From assembly GCA_027459785.1 (NCBI GenBank), contig DAIDGU010000022.1:1-64000 (forward strand): a stretch of DNA of 64,000 nucleotides. The letters run 5' to 3'. This stretch comes from Ktedonobacteria bacterium. GTDB taxonomy: Bacteria > Chloroflexota > Ktedonobacteria > Ktedonobacterales > JACDGC01. How positions within the stretch are numbered: position 1 is the stretch's first letter; each line of letters starts with the position of its first letter. Under the pieces are notes generated by a model. It was not told where the DNA came from, made no database searches, and saw only the letters and a program-made list of their open reading frames with translations. Positions 7,769 through 16,957 of the stretch are shown here, piece by piece. The position numbers and the translations under genes were made by a program.

Positions 7769-8674
7769 CTAGATGACGCGCCGCCCGCAGGCGACATAGA
7801 AGGGGAGATAACCTTTGCCGCGCGTTTGTTTGAACTCGTGCTCGGCCTGGGCATAGATGCGGTCGTAGTCTGACTCGGTGTAGATGCCCATGCCGATGAC
7901 GCCGGCGCGGAGCGCCTTACCCACGGCCAGGCAGTCTGTTGCAGAGGCCACGCCGACGCGCCCGCCATAACGGCCCATCGGGAAGTTCACCTGGCGCAGA
8001 TGCACGTCCGCCAGCCCAGCGGCCTTTAGCTTGTCGCCGATGGTGTGGCCGCAGGCAAAGTCGATGCCGCGCCGCTGGCACAGTTCAATCCACGAGGCCC
8101 ACAGCGCGGTGAAGCCCGGCCCGCCAGCGACAGGGACGCCGCACTCCGCCAGTTCCACCCAGCCGCCCGGTCGGGTCACGCGCACCAACTCGCTCACCAC
8201 GCCCGGCCAGCGCGCGGCGGGCAGCGCGGCGACCAGCAGCCGCTGATGCACCAGATCAAAGTTGGTGTCGGCGAAAGGCAGCCCTTCCAGGATGTTGCCC
8301 TGCACGAAGACATAATTATCGGGGCGGCGTTCCAAGCCGTAGCCATAGGTTACTTCTTCCGTCGGCACCAGATCGACACCCACGACGTTTGCCTGGGGGA
8401 AGAGCACGGCCATCTCCATCGCCCAGCGGCCCGTGCCACAGCCCACATCCAGAACACTCTGCGGCTGGTTTACTGGCGCGGCGTAGTTGCCTTGCAGCCC
8501 ATTGCGCAACAGGAAGTGCTGAAAGTCCAGTCGCTTGATCTCGCCCATATCTTTCGGTAGCACATACGGCGCATCCGCCAGGTGCCGCCTGCCGCCGAAG
8601 GAAAACATCCGTCGCCCCGACACCGCTGGCGCTTCCGCCACTGCCACGTGTTGCCGTCGCTTGAACCAAGCCAT
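7769..8674 (-). CDS. Class I SAM-dependent methyltransferase
   Basis: About 301 residues. The SAM-binding motif I is SVLDVGCGTGRWAME, followed by the acidic end of strand 2 (VVGVDL) and the typical post-motif FDLVHQRLLVAALP and RPGGWVELAE. This is the Methyltransf_25/UbiE-like small-molecule methyltransferase fold; the substrate is unknown. The frame is open to 8701, but ATG 8674 (MAWFKRR) follows GAGGATAAATCG and is the better start. It is convergent with the amylase gene and has no obvious operon partner. Confidence 0.85.
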   Translation of the reverse strand: MAWFKRRQHVAVAEAPAVSGRRMFSFGGRRHLADAPYVLPKDMGEIKRLDFQHFLLRNGLQGNYAAPVNQPQSVLDVGCGTGRWAMEMAVLFPQANVVGVDLVPTEEVTYGYGLERRPDNYVFVQGNILEGLPFADTNFDLVHQRLLVAALPAARWPGVVSELVRVTRPGGWVELAECGVPVAGGPGFTALWASWIELCQRRGIDFACGHTIGDKLKAAGLADVHLRQVNFPMGRYGGRVGVASATDCLAVGKALRAGVIGMGIYTESDYDRIYAQAEHEFKQTRGKGYLPFYVACGRRVI

Positions 8675-8761
8675 CGATTTATCCTCTATGAACGTCACCA
8701 CCTGCTGGCACGTTAGCTCGACGGCTCTATTATCCCCCGGCTGTCAAGAGGCCGCAGGGTT

Positions 8762-9202
8762 TCAGCGCGGTCTGCGCTGGCGCTCGTCCAGCGCGCGGTT
8801 GGCCAGGGCATCGGCGGTGGCGTTGGCCGCACGGCGCACGTGCGTGAACGTAACTTGCGGCAGTTGGCGCGCGAGCGTCCGCGCCTCCTGGTGCAGCGGC
8901 AGCAGATCGGGCGACTTCACGGCGTATTCACCGCGCATCTGCTTCACCACCAGCTCGCTATCCATCTGCACCGCGACGGCAGTGGGGTGCAGCGCGGCGA
9001 CAGCGGTCAGCCCCAGGATCAACGCGCGATATTCGGCCTGGTTATTCGTCAGCGTCCCCAGGTAATGCCCCTCGCGCACCAGATCCGTTCCCTCCATCGT
9101 CTGGATAACGATGCCCGCCGCCGCCGGCCCCGGATTCCCCCGCGACGCGCCATCCGTGCGCAGGATCAGCCGTTGCCCCTGAGCTTGCGTCATATCTGCC
9201 AT
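8762..9202 (-). CDS. rnhA: Ribonuclease HI family protein
   Basis: A 146-residue RNase H fold enzyme that would cut the RNA strand of RNA-DNA hybrids. The four catalytic acids are present: Asp17 (RTDGASRGNPG), Glu57 (TNNQAEY), Asp81 (MDSELVVKQ) and Asp131 (ATADALAN). The basic protrusion of E. coli RNase HI is short or absent, as in the compact RNase HI forms common in Gram-positive bacteria and archaea. It appears to be a stand-alone gene. Confidence 0.9.
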   Translation of the reverse strand: MADMTQAQGQRLILRTDGASRGNPGPAAAGIVIQTMEGTDLVREGHYLGTLTNNQAEYRALILGLTAVAALHPTAVAVQMDSELVVKQMRGEYAVKSPDLLPLHQEARTLARQLPQVTFTHVRRAANATADALANRALDERQRRPR

Positions 9203-9269
9203 GCTGCCTCCACTAATGCCCTGTCCCCACCAATCGCGTTGCTCGTGGCTGCTCTCTTCCCCAATAATC

Positions 9270-9314
9270 TCCCCCTCTCCGTCAAAGACGGGGAGGGGGC
9301 CGGGGGGTGGGGCC
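9270..9314. repeat. Dispersed CT-rich hairpin, family B copy
   Basis: Reverse-oriented copy (CTCCCCCTCTCCGTCAAAGACGGGGAGGGGG followed by CGGGGGGTGGGGCCG, written here as two adjoining parts) just downstream of the 9323-9880 gene. The hairpin CTCCGTC/GACGGGG could end that transcript. Confidence 0.7.
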
Positions 9315-9322
9315 GTCGCCGC

Positions 9323-9880
9323 TTAGGGGATGTATTCCCCCGTTGTCACCGTGCCACTGCCGGCGATGACGCTGCTGAAATGAGCGATGCCGTGAACCGC
9401 TGCGCCGGGATCGATATCCCCCGGCCAGGTTTCGTCACCAGTGTAGACCTGGCACGCGCCATTGCTGAGGTCGCCTGGGATGAAGTTCGCCGCGCCGTAA
9501 CCTGTGACGCCCGTGGCATCGTCGGCAATGAAGCCGCGCACTTCACCGATAGGCAGTGTGCCGTGATCCACCGCACAGACGCGCACCGTCAGATGGTACG
9601 TGCCGCACGACACAAACTTGCCGTGGGTGTCAACATAATAGCGCACCCACAGAGATGCCCACATGAAGCCAAGGGGCGTGCCGGCGACATTGGTGATGGG
9701 GGCTGCGCCCAGTTCACGGGCGACCGGCGCGAAATGATAGTCCACTGTACACGATGCCGGCGTGGCGAATGCGCTCGCCCGCGCGGGCTGCTGCGCGCCG
9801 CCGACCGCCAGACCCACGGCCAGGGTGCTTGCTACGAGGATGCCGCTCAGCATCCGTACTGCTGTGTGATGGTGTTGCAT
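9323..9880 (-). CDS. Secreted protein of unknown function
   Basis: 185 residues with a clear Sec signal peptide (MLSGILVASTLAVGLAVGG, likely cut after ARASA). The mature part has four cysteines and many Gly, Thr and Val residues, suggesting a small disulfide-stabilised beta domain; I recognise no family. ATG 9880 follows GGAGGTACCC and is preferred to the frame opening at 9937. Confidence 0.7.
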   Translation of the reverse strand: MQHHHTAVRMLSGILVASTLAVGLAVGGAQQPARASAFATPASCTVDYHFAPVARELGAAPITNVAGTPLGFMWASLWVRYYVDTHGKFVSCGTYHLTVRVCAVDHGTLPIGEVRGFIADDATGVTGYGAANFIPGDLSNGACQVYTGDETWPGDIDPGAAVHGIAHFSSVIAGSGTVTTGEYIP

Positions 9881-10031
9881 GGGTACCTCCAACCTCAATC
9901 CTCTCCATACAGGTTCAATCACGCGACCACATGACATAATGTTATGTCAGGCTGCTGATTGCTCCCGGTGAGCGTAACACCTGATCTTGAGGTTGTCAAA
10001 CACAACCGCTAGACGCCCTGGCGCTTCTCAG

Positions 10032-10868
10032 CTAGTCGGCGTGTTTGGTCGGCGGCGGCGGCATGTAGGGCAGGCCCGGCAGCACGGGCGGCGCGATGCC
10101 CCGGCGCAGGAGATCAATCCAGGCTTGTTGTGTCAGGAATTCACCAGGGGCGACATCCGGCAGGCGCTCGCGCACCAGCGCCACATCGTCGATCAGCGCG
10201 GCCAGCCGCTCATGCGCGATCTTGATCGCCAACTTGGCTTTGATATATTCGTCTGAGGGCAGGGAGCCGCGCCAGAAAACGGTGTCGATCAGCAGGCCGT
10301 GGGGCGCGAGCAGTTCATTGACGGCGTTGCGCAGGATCTCAGTCGCGTTCTCGCGCAGGTCCGCCCGGCGCAATTGGTCGGACGAGTAGTTGAGCAGCAG
10401 ATGGCGCGCGACCACGCTCACCGTATGTTCGATCATGCGCTGCCGCTGCTCCGGCATCTTCTGCAACGTCTGCTTCATTAGTGGCGTCAGGCGCGTCATC
10501 GCCGGATGCATCTGCCAGGTCAATTCCAGATTCAGATAGACGGCATCGCCCTCCGCTGAAGCGATCTGCGAGACGACGATATCTTGCGAGAGCGGGCGCA
10601 GGTCCACGCGCTCGTCCGGCCCGCCCAGCGCATCAATGCCCGGCAGCAAGAAGACGACGCCGCTCGGCCCCAGCCGGTGCAACTGCCCCCAGCGATAGAT
10701 CACAGGCCGCCACGGGTCCGGTGTCGTATGCAGCCCCGCTTTCAGGCAGATCGCCGCCAGGATGAGAAGGCTGAGTAGGAAAAATATCCCATACGCGGGC
10801 CAGAGGATCATGAGTACGATGACGGCGCATGGCACGCCGATCAGTACCGCGCGAGTGAGCGAATCCAT
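10032..10868 (-). CDS. SPFH/Band 7 (stomatin-like) membrane protein
   Basis: 278 residues: two closely spaced N-terminal hydrophobic segments (about 7-45), then an SPFH domain with the characteristic opening PVIYRWGQLHRLGPSGVVFLLPGID, the DERVDLRPLSQDI block, and a charged helical region around residues 125-235. SPFH proteins form membrane-bound oligomers that scaffold microdomains. The C-terminus ends in a Pro-rich tail (GLPYMPPPP). There is no NfeD-type partner nearby, so the pathway cannot be assigned. Confidence 0.85.
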   Translation of the reverse strand: MDSLTRAVLIGVPCAVIVLMILWPAYGIFFLLSLLILAAICLKAGLHTTPDPWRPVIYRWGQLHRLGPSGVVFLLPGIDALGGPDERVDLRPLSQDIVVSQIASAEGDAVYLNLELTWQMHPAMTRLTPLMKQTLQKMPEQRQRMIEHTVSVVARHLLLNYSSDQLRRADLRENATEILRNAVNELLAPHGLLIDTVFWRGSLPSDEYIKAKLAIKIAHERLAALIDDVALVRERLPDVAPGEFLTQQAWIDLLRRGIAPPVLPGLPYMPPPPTKHAD

Positions 10869-11058
10869 ACAGCACTGTCCTCGCTATCCTTGCGAATGAG
10901 TCTTATTCTTGCGAGAGAGAAAGATCTTGCATGTTCATCGCAACAGGGGTGCCAGGTTTGGGCATAGCCCGTTTGGCGACGACGTTACACATTAGCGCCT
11001 CCTGGCGTTGTACGAATCAGGTAGACTGATCGAGAGACGGCGCGATCCCGCGCGTGGG

Positions 11059-11817
11059 ATGCGCCCTATAATGAGGGTATCTGCTGTGGCACTTGCTTCG
11101 ACATCGGCATTCCATTCGGTTCCGCGCCACGAACGCCCCGATAGTCATATTCTACCTGCGCAGGTATCGAATCTTGATGACCGCCAGCGAATCTTCGCCA
11201 TTGTCGAGACGGTGCGCCAGCGCGACATCCTCACCTATGAACACGCCCGCCGCGTCGCCATTTACGCGCAACGGCTGGCCCGTCGGCTGGGTGCGGCCCG
11301 CGCGGAGGCCGAGCGCTTCGCGCTGGCCGGCCAAATCCACGATGCCGGCAAATCCTGGATCGCCGATGCCATCCTGAAAAAGACCGGCACCTTGGACGCC
11401 GAAGAATTCGACATCATCCGCGCGCACACGATTATCGGCGAACGCATCGCTGATGCCTATGATCTGCCGGAGTTCTTCACCCAGGCCGTGCGCCACCACC
11501 ACGAGAACTACGATGGCAGCGGCTACCCCGACGGGCTGAGCGGCATCGCCATCCCCTTCGTCGCGCGCGTGCTGGCCGTGGCGGATGCCTTCGATGTGAT
11601 CACCTCTGAACGCCCCTATAAGCAAGCCGCGACGATGGACGACGCCCTCACTGAGATCACGCGCATGGCCGGCAGCCAGTTCGATCCCGCCCTGGCCGGC
11701 GTCTTCGCCGACCTCGCCCGCGAACACGAGCGCTTCGTCGTCCCCGCGCGCATCTGCGCCGTGCCGTGGAATCCGCAGCATGCCGGCGCATGGTACCAGA
11801 TCGCCACCGAGTTCTAG
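11059..11817 (+). CDS. HD-GYP domain phosphohydrolase
   Basis: A protein of about 250 residues with an HD-GYP domain, the cyclic-di-GMP phosphodiesterase type. Visible motifs are HARRVAIYAQRLARRLG, the HD pair in IHDAGK, HTIIGERI, HHHENYDGSGYPDGL (the GYP signature), RVLAVADAFDVITSERPY and the final QFDPALAGVF. There is no receiver or sensor domain; the N-terminal 30-40 residues are low in motifs. The frame opens at TTG 11008; ATG 11059 and ATG 11071 are both possible starts. It could link to the flagellar and PilZ genes near 60 kb through c-di-GMP, which is inference. Confidence 0.88.
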   Translation: MRPIMRVSAVALASTSAFHSVPRHERPDSHILPAQVSNLDDRQRIFAIVETVRQRDILTYEHARRVAIYAQRLARRLGAARAEAERFALAGQIHDAGKSWIADAILKKTGTLDAEEFDIIRAHTIIGERIADAYDLPEFFTQAVRHHHENYDGSGYPDGLSGIAIPFVARVLAVADAFDVITSERPYKQAATMDDALTEITRMAGSQFDPALAGVFADLAREHERFVVPARICAVPWNPQHAGAWYQIATEF

Positions 11818-11945
11818 CCGGTCGATCACTCCTTGAGCGACCACAAGACACGCTCTTACAGACGCGAGGACACTATGATTGTGGGCCGGCTATGCCTGGA
11901 GCCAACAGCATAGTCACCTTTGCTGTCTTGTCAAAGGAGCATACG

Positions 11946-13565
11946 ATGAACACCGATGAAAATGAACTGCCAGATGGTGCGCTGCATATGGCCTGGCTGC
12001 GTGAGGGGCATGAAATCGGCCTCATCACGCAAATCTACACCCCCGATCCGAGCAAACATACGCACATTCATGGTCGCTTACAGAGCGAACTTTCCTATAC
12101 TTTCGAGCGTTGGCGTTGGCCGGAACGTATGCGCATCAGCCAATGCCCGATCACGATGCGTACGGGCTGGCCGACAGCTTTGTTGCCAACACCCGATCCT
12201 CATCTGATATTTTTTGAGTGGTATGATCAGGGCGAAGCCGGCTATGAAGGGATCGCGCTTGACACTCCTGCGGGCGATCACCAGCTTGCCGCTGAGAGCT
12301 ATGAGATCGGCATGCCGTTTTTCAGCCAGGATCTGCCCGTGATCTTCGGGAGCGATGTACGCTATCTTGTCCGTTGTCATGCCGCATTCATCGCCCAACC
12401 TTGGCAAGTCGATTGGGAAGGGACACTGACCGTCGCCTATGTGAGCGTCATAGATCGGATCGCCGGCTTGATCTGCGATATACCCGTATCACTTTCGCTG
12501 CCTGCCGGTTGGCAACTACCTGAGGCTGTTATCACTGAGGTCATGCAAGCGCAGCAGCAGAATCGCGTGCTGCCTTCCTGGGTCCGTGCATGTAGTTTTA
12601 GCGATGACGATCATCTTGATCTGCATCTCATCGACGACACCCATCAGATCATCGCCTTGGCTGATCCGCTGTTCATTGCCCCGTCACCATTGTCGCCTAT
12701 AGTGGCAACAAGTGCCGAGGGTGCGCAAGAAGCCAAGTGGCAAGATATCGCCGCGCATCACCTCCAACAGCGCCTGTCGGTGAAACATCTGCGACATCCG
12801 ACAGACGCAGCAACCATCGTCGCAGCGGAGCGCAGGCACTATGGCGATGCGCCGCACGAATGGATCGTGGACGACTATGGCGCGATCGTCTGGGATGCTG
12901 CTGATGTGCAGGCACTTGTATGGTTGCGGCATGGGGATGAAGTGGGGGTATTGCGCGGCGCACCGTTTGATGCCCGCAAGCCTGGCACACCGCATATGTT
13001 CTTCGAGCGGCGCGCGTGGCCGGACCTCACCCTCCTTAGCCAGCTTGCCCTAGCGAATTGGGCTGGTCAACTCATGGCGCTGTCGGTATCACCCACGGAA
13101 GATGCGGTGGTCGTGCAGTGGGAGCAGCAGGATGATACCGCCGCTTTCTATCGCATCGCGCTCGATCAAACTAGCGATGGCGTGATGCGCGTTGATCGTG
13201 CTCCCGCAGGTGTGTTTGATCAGATCAGCGCCCAGCACCCAGATGGTCGTTTCCTTGTAGCTTTGCGAAATCAGGGTATCGGTTGGCCCACACACTCCTC
13301 CATGTTTCGCCTGCCGCGCCGTTTCCTGGCGGGCATCGCCACGCTCTATGATTGGGAGAAACACACGATGCACGAGTTGCCGTTGTGCGCTGACTTCCCT
13401 GCCAATTGGCAGCCGCCCGATCTTGCGCAACGGCGTTCGCCGCGCCTACCTCGGTTCTACCAAACTGCCATATCGCTCGTTGAATCAGTAACGTTCGCGG
13501 ATGAGCGAACTCTGGTTGTATGCTACGCGAACGAAGCTCGTGGGAATATTATTTTCATCGACTAA
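11946..13565 (+). CDS. Unknown protein made of two copies of one domain
   Basis: 539 residues from ATG 11946, which follows AAAGGAG. I recognise no family. The N- and C-terminal halves are related: AWLREGHEIGL resembles VWLRHGDEVGV, FERWRWPERMRISQ resembles FERRAWPDLTLLSQ, and YEGIALD resembles FYRIALD, at similar spacing. Each copy is about 230-250 residues, Trp-rich and predicted to be mostly beta strand. There is no signal peptide or membrane segment. The base composition is less GC-rich than the neighbours, which hints at transfer. It stands alone between the HD-GYP gene and a convergent methyltransferase gene. Confidence 0.8.
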   Translation: MNTDENELPDGALHMAWLREGHEIGLITQIYTPDPSKHTHIHGRLQSELSYTFERWRWPERMRISQCPITMRTGWPTALLPTPDPHLIFFEWYDQGEAGYEGIALDTPAGDHQLAAESYEIGMPFFSQDLPVIFGSDVRYLVRCHAAFIAQPWQVDWEGTLTVAYVSVIDRIAGLICDIPVSLSLPAGWQLPEAVITEVMQAQQQNRVLPSWVRACSFSDDDHLDLHLIDDTHQIIALADPLFIAPSPLSPIVATSAEGAQEAKWQDIAAHHLQQRLSVKHLRHPTDAATIVAAERRHYGDAPHEWIVDDYGAIVWDAADVQALVWLRHGDEVGVLRGAPFDARKPGTPHMFFERRAWPDLTLLSQLALANWAGQLMALSVSPTEDAVVVQWEQQDDTAAFYRIALDQTSDGVMRVDRAPAGVFDQISAQHPDGRFLVALRNQGIGWPTHSSMFRLPRRFLAGIATLYDWEKHTMHELPLCADFPANWQPPDLAQRRSPRLPRFYQTAISLVESVTFADERTLVVCYANEARGNIIFID

Positions 13566-13587
13566 ATATGGTTAGGATAGGAATCAC

Positions 13588-14700
13588 CTAGCGGCTTGAA
13601 TCAGACTTCATGCCTGTGCTGGCGCGTGATTGCATTGGCTCGTGATGTCCTGCCCGCTGTGCCACCACCGTCACCTCGTGCCGATTGTGATACAACTGCC
13701 GGGCATGCACAATGGTATACGCCTCGTGCAGGCTGGCCAGCGCGCGATGGACTTGGGCCACGGGATTGCGCGGGAAGAGCTTCAGCGTGACGACGGCCAG
13801 GCCGCCCGGCTTGAGGTGCCGCGCCGCGCGCAGCATCACCTGGCACGATGGATCGGGGTCCATGCGCATGTCGTTGACGACGATATCGAAGCGCATGGTG
13901 GTCGTTGCCAGGAAGTCGTGCGCGGTGGTGGGGATGTGGTGAACGCCGGGATCGGTGGCCAGCCGGGGATCGAGGGCGGCGGGATCGACTGCCCAGACGG
14001 TGAGGCCGCTGTGGCGCAGCACGCGCGTCCATCCGCCTGGGCTGGCCCCCAGATCGAGCGCGGTTCCCGCTGAAGGCCATGCGACAGCGAACACCTTGCG
14101 AAGTTCTTCGAGCTTGAATTCGGCGCGTGAGATCTGTGCCGCGCTTTTGGCCAGGCCGACGCGCCCGCCGGGCCAATCGGTGAGTGCATCGTCGGTGATA
14201 TTGATGCCCAGAATCGCCACCTGGGGTGTCAGGCAGACGGAGAGGATGATGGGCTGGCCCCCGCGTGCGACGGTATACCCGTGCGCCGTGAGTTCCGCCG
14301 CGATCTGCCGCCAGAGTTCATCCGATTGATAGCGCATGTTCGTCGTGCCGCTGCTGAACCACACCTGTAGCGCGAACGGCGCGGCGATGCCCTGTTCCCG
14401 CACCAGACGTAGCGCCATTGCGACGACGGGGGTCATGTCAGCGGCGACGGTGCTGGTTGGCAAGCGTGCCATTTCACGCATGAGGTGCTGCACGAAGACG
14501 ATGGGCCGGATCTGGCAGACTTCAGCCACCTGCGCGATAGCCACGCCGGGTGCAGTGAAAGAGCCGGTATCGCGCCCCAGGCGCTCGATCTGAGCAGCCT
14601 TACCGAAGGCGGCCCGCAGCTCCTGCCGCGCCGCGTCGAAATAATCCTCGGCAGTTGAGAAGATGATCGCTGGCGTAGCGCTGCCTGGGGAAAAATCCAT
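13588..14700 (-). CDS. THUMP-like/FtsJ-type RNA 2'-O-methyltransferase (RlmM-like)
   Basis: About 370 residues. The C-terminal half is an FtsJ/RrmJ Rossmann methyltransferase: SAM motif LDLGASPGGWT (about 217-227) and a complete K-D-K-E tetrad (Lys198 in SRAEFKL, Asp279 in VNDMRMD, Lys309 in TLKLF, Glu344 in RHEVTVV), typical of ribose 2'-O methylation. The N-terminal 180 residues look like a THUMP-type RNA-binding region. Together this matches the layout of RlmM, which modifies C2498 of 23S rRNA, but that target is inferred. The start lies in a GTG-ATG-ATG cluster after AGGAG; the third codon has the best spacing. Confidence 0.82.
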   Translation of the reverse strand: MDFSPGSATPAIIFSTAEDYFDAARQELRAAFGKAAQIERLGRDTGSFTAPGVAIAQVAEVCQIRPIVFVQHLMREMARLPTSTVAADMTPVVAMALRLVREQGIAAPFALQVWFSSGTTNMRYQSDELWRQIAAELTAHGYTVARGGQPIILSVCLTPQVAILGINITDDALTDWPGGRVGLAKSAAQISRAEFKLEELRKVFAVAWPSAGTALDLGASPGGWTRVLRHSGLTVWAVDPAALDPRLATDPGVHHIPTTAHDFLATTTMRFDIVVNDMRMDPDPSCQVMLRAARHLKPGGLAVVTLKLFPRNPVAQVHRALASLHEAYTIVHARQLYHNRHEVTVVAQRAGHHEPMQSRASTGMKSDSSR

Positions 14701-14789
14701 CATCACTCCTATTTTGTGGTTTACTAGATATAACCAGCTTTGCTCTTATCGCATCTGCCGACCAAACAGCGGAAAGGTGGATTACTCCG

Positions 14790-15011
14790 ATGCAACTGAG
14801 CGCACGCAATCAACTCAAAGGCGTGATCAAAGATATCACACTGGGCAATATCATGGCGGAGATCGTCGTTGAACTGCCGGATGGGCAGGTGGTCGTCGCT
14901 CTCATCACCTTCACCTCCTCTGAACGGCTGAATTTGCAGATCGGTGACGAAGTGACCGCCGTTTTCAAATCGACTGAAGTCATGATCGGCAAGGACGAGC
15001 AGACGGGCTAG
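14790..15011 (+). CDS. Mop/TOBE-domain molybdopterin-binding protein
   Basis: 73 residues forming a single TOBE (Mop) domain: LSARNQLKGVIKDITLGNIMAEI and the end TAVFKSTEVMI are diagnostic. Such proteins (molbindins) bind molybdate or tungstate as hexamers and serve as intracellular stores. No Mod transporter lies beside it; moeA, for molybdenum cofactor synthesis, is in the window at 54.7 kb. It is divergent from the RlmM-like gene. Confidence 0.88.
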   Translation: MQLSARNQLKGVIKDITLGNIMAEIVVELPDGQVVVALITFTSSERLNLQIGDEVTAVFKSTEVMIGKDEQTG

Positions 15012-15073
15012 CTCCAGCCGCATCCCTCAAGACGACCACAAGGGGGGATAGATCGGCTGGCGAGGGGATCGCC

Positions 15074-15120
15074 AGGAGCCGGGGCAACTGTGTTTGCAGC
15101 ACAGCCCCCGGCGACCACAC
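15074..15120. repeat. Dispersed hairpin family E, copy 1
   Basis: GCCGGGG ... CCCCGGC forms a 7-bp stem around AACTGTGTTTGCAGCACAG, followed by GACCACAC. A near-identical copy is at 49146-49185. It lies between the convergent mop and alaS genes and could serve as a transcript end for either. Confidence 0.65.
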
Positions 15121-15178
15121 ACTATCGGTGAATGACTCCCCACGATCCTGCACGGGGATGGATGCCTCCCTGCGGGCG

Positions 15179-16957
15179 CTAGGCCAGCACGGCGCGGATG
15201 CGCTGCACACCTTGGCCGATGGTTGCGACTTTGATGATCTGGAACCCACCGAGTTCATGGGTCGCGCGCACATGTGGGCCACCACAGACTTCCAGCGAAT
15301 AATCGCCGATGCGATAGACCTTCACTGTGTCGGGATAACGTTCGCCGAAAAAGGCCAGCGCGCCCTGCGCCAGCGCGTCGTTCAGCGGCAGCAGCGTCAT
15401 GGTGACGGGCAGATCGCGCCCGATCTGCTGATTCACGATGGCCTCGACCTGGGCGATCTCCGCTGGCGTCGGCTGGCTCGGATGAGCGAAGTCGAAGCGC
15501 AGCCGTTCGGGTGTGATGTTGCTGCCCATCTGGTGAACGTGGTCGCCCAACACGTCGCGTAGCGCCTGGTGCAGCAGGTGCGTGGCCGTGTGCAGCCGCG
15601 TGGTAGCCGCGCTGTGGTCGGCCAGCCCGCCCGCGAACTTCGCCGCGTTCGCCTGGCGCGACTGCGCCTGGTGCTGCGCGAAACGCGCCGCATAGGCCGC
15701 CATATCCGCGCCGAGGCCGCGCTCCCGCGCCAGTTCCGCCGTCAGGCTCGGCGGGAACCCATACGTGTCGAAGAGGCGGAAGATCAGCGTGCCTGGCAGT
15801 ACCGTTTCCCCACGATCTACCAACTCGCCCACCTGCCGGTCGAATTCACGCAGGCCGCGCACCAGCGTCTGCCGGAAACGATCTTCCTCGCGTGCCAGCG
15901 TCGCCAGGATGGTATCTTCGTGCGCGCCAAGCTGCGGATACACCTCCCGATACGTTGTGATGACCACCTGGCCAACCACGCGGAGCATCGTGCCGGTGAT
16001 GCCCAGAGCATGCCCGCTGCGCACCGCCCGCCGGATAAGCCGCCGGCAGATATAGCCCTGCTCCGTGTTGCCTGGCTGCACGCCGTCGGCGATGACGAAG
16101 ACAGCGGCACGCACGTGGTCCGCCAGGATGCGCCGCAACCGCTGGTCATTAACGTCAGAACCTTCGGACCCTGTCGCCACCACATTGATGCACGCCACAA
16201 TCGGCGTGAAGAGGTCGGTGTGGTACACGTCTGATGCGTCGTTCAGCACCATCAGCAGGCGTTCCAGGCCCAGGCCGACGTCGATATTGCGCTGGGCTAG
16301 TTGCTTGAACGCGCCGTCCGCCGTCTTGTGATATTCCATGAAGACGTTGTTGCCGATCTCCACCCACTTGCCACAGCCGCAACCAGGCCGACACGCGGGA
16401 CCGCACGGCTGACGCAACGTGTCATAGAAGATCTCAGAGTCCGGGCCACACGGACCGGTCTGGCCGGCTGGCCCCCACCAGTTGTCCGCTTTCGGCAGGC
16501 GGTGGATGCGCGCATCGGGCATGCCCAGGTCGCGCCAGGTGCGCACCGCCTCATCGTCCGGCGAGGCATCGGCATCTCCCGCGAAGACTGTCACGGCCAT
16601 GCGATCTTGCGCCAACCCCAGCACATCGGTGAACCATGCCAGCGTCCAGCGCAGCGAATCCTGCTTGCCATAGTCGCCCAGTGACCAGAAGCCGAGCATC
16701 TCGAAAAGCGTGTTGTGCGTCGCATCGCCCACCTCGTCGATGTCGTCTGTGCGCAGGCAAAGCTGCACGTCGGTCAGCCGCCGCCCCTTGGGGTGTGGCT
16801 CGCCCAGCAGGTACGGCACCAGCGGATGCATCCCCGCTGTGGTGAAAAGCACCGTCGGGTCATGTTCCGGCACGAGCGGGGCCGATGGGATCACCGCATG
16901 CCCGCGCGCCGCGAAGAAATCCAGAAAAGATCGCCGTAATTCGTTGCTGGTCAGCAT
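15179..16957 (-). CDS. alaS: Alanyl-tRNA synthetase, short form without C-Ala domain
   Basis: 592 residues charging tRNA-Ala. It starts LTSNELRRSFLDFFAARGH and carries class II motif blocks FTTAGMHPLVPYLLG and TGPCGPDSEIFYDT, a Cys-rich segment CGPACRPGCGCG, and the editing (SAD) domain with zinc ligands HTATH (456-460) and CGGPH (558-562). It ends right after the editing domain, so the DHHA1/C-Ala domain of the roughly 875-residue E. coli enzyme is missing. There is no frameshift: the frame closes normally and nothing continues downstream. ATG 16957 follows AAAGGAG. A T-box leader precedes it. Confidence 0.92.
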   Translation of the reverse strand: MLTSNELRRSFLDFFAARGHAVIPSAPLVPEHDPTVLFTTAGMHPLVPYLLGEPHPKGRRLTDVQLCLRTDDIDEVGDATHNTLFEMLGFWSLGDYGKQDSLRWTLAWFTDVLGLAQDRMAVTVFAGDADASPDDEAVRTWRDLGMPDARIHRLPKADNWWGPAGQTGPCGPDSEIFYDTLRQPCGPACRPGCGCGKWVEIGNNVFMEYHKTADGAFKQLAQRNIDVGLGLERLLMVLNDASDVYHTDLFTPIVACINVVATGSEGSDVNDQRLRRILADHVRAAVFVIADGVQPGNTEQGYICRRLIRRAVRSGHALGITGTMLRVVGQVVITTYREVYPQLGAHEDTILATLAREEDRFRQTLVRGLREFDRQVGELVDRGETVLPGTLIFRLFDTYGFPPSLTAELARERGLGADMAAYAARFAQHQAQSRQANAAKFAGGLADHSAATTRLHTATHLLHQALRDVLGDHVHQMGSNITPERLRFDFAHPSQPTPAEIAQVEAIVNQQIGRDLPVTMTLLPLNDALAQGALAFFGERYPDTVKVYRIGDYSLEVCGGPHVRATHELGGFQIIKVATIGQGVQRIRAVLA

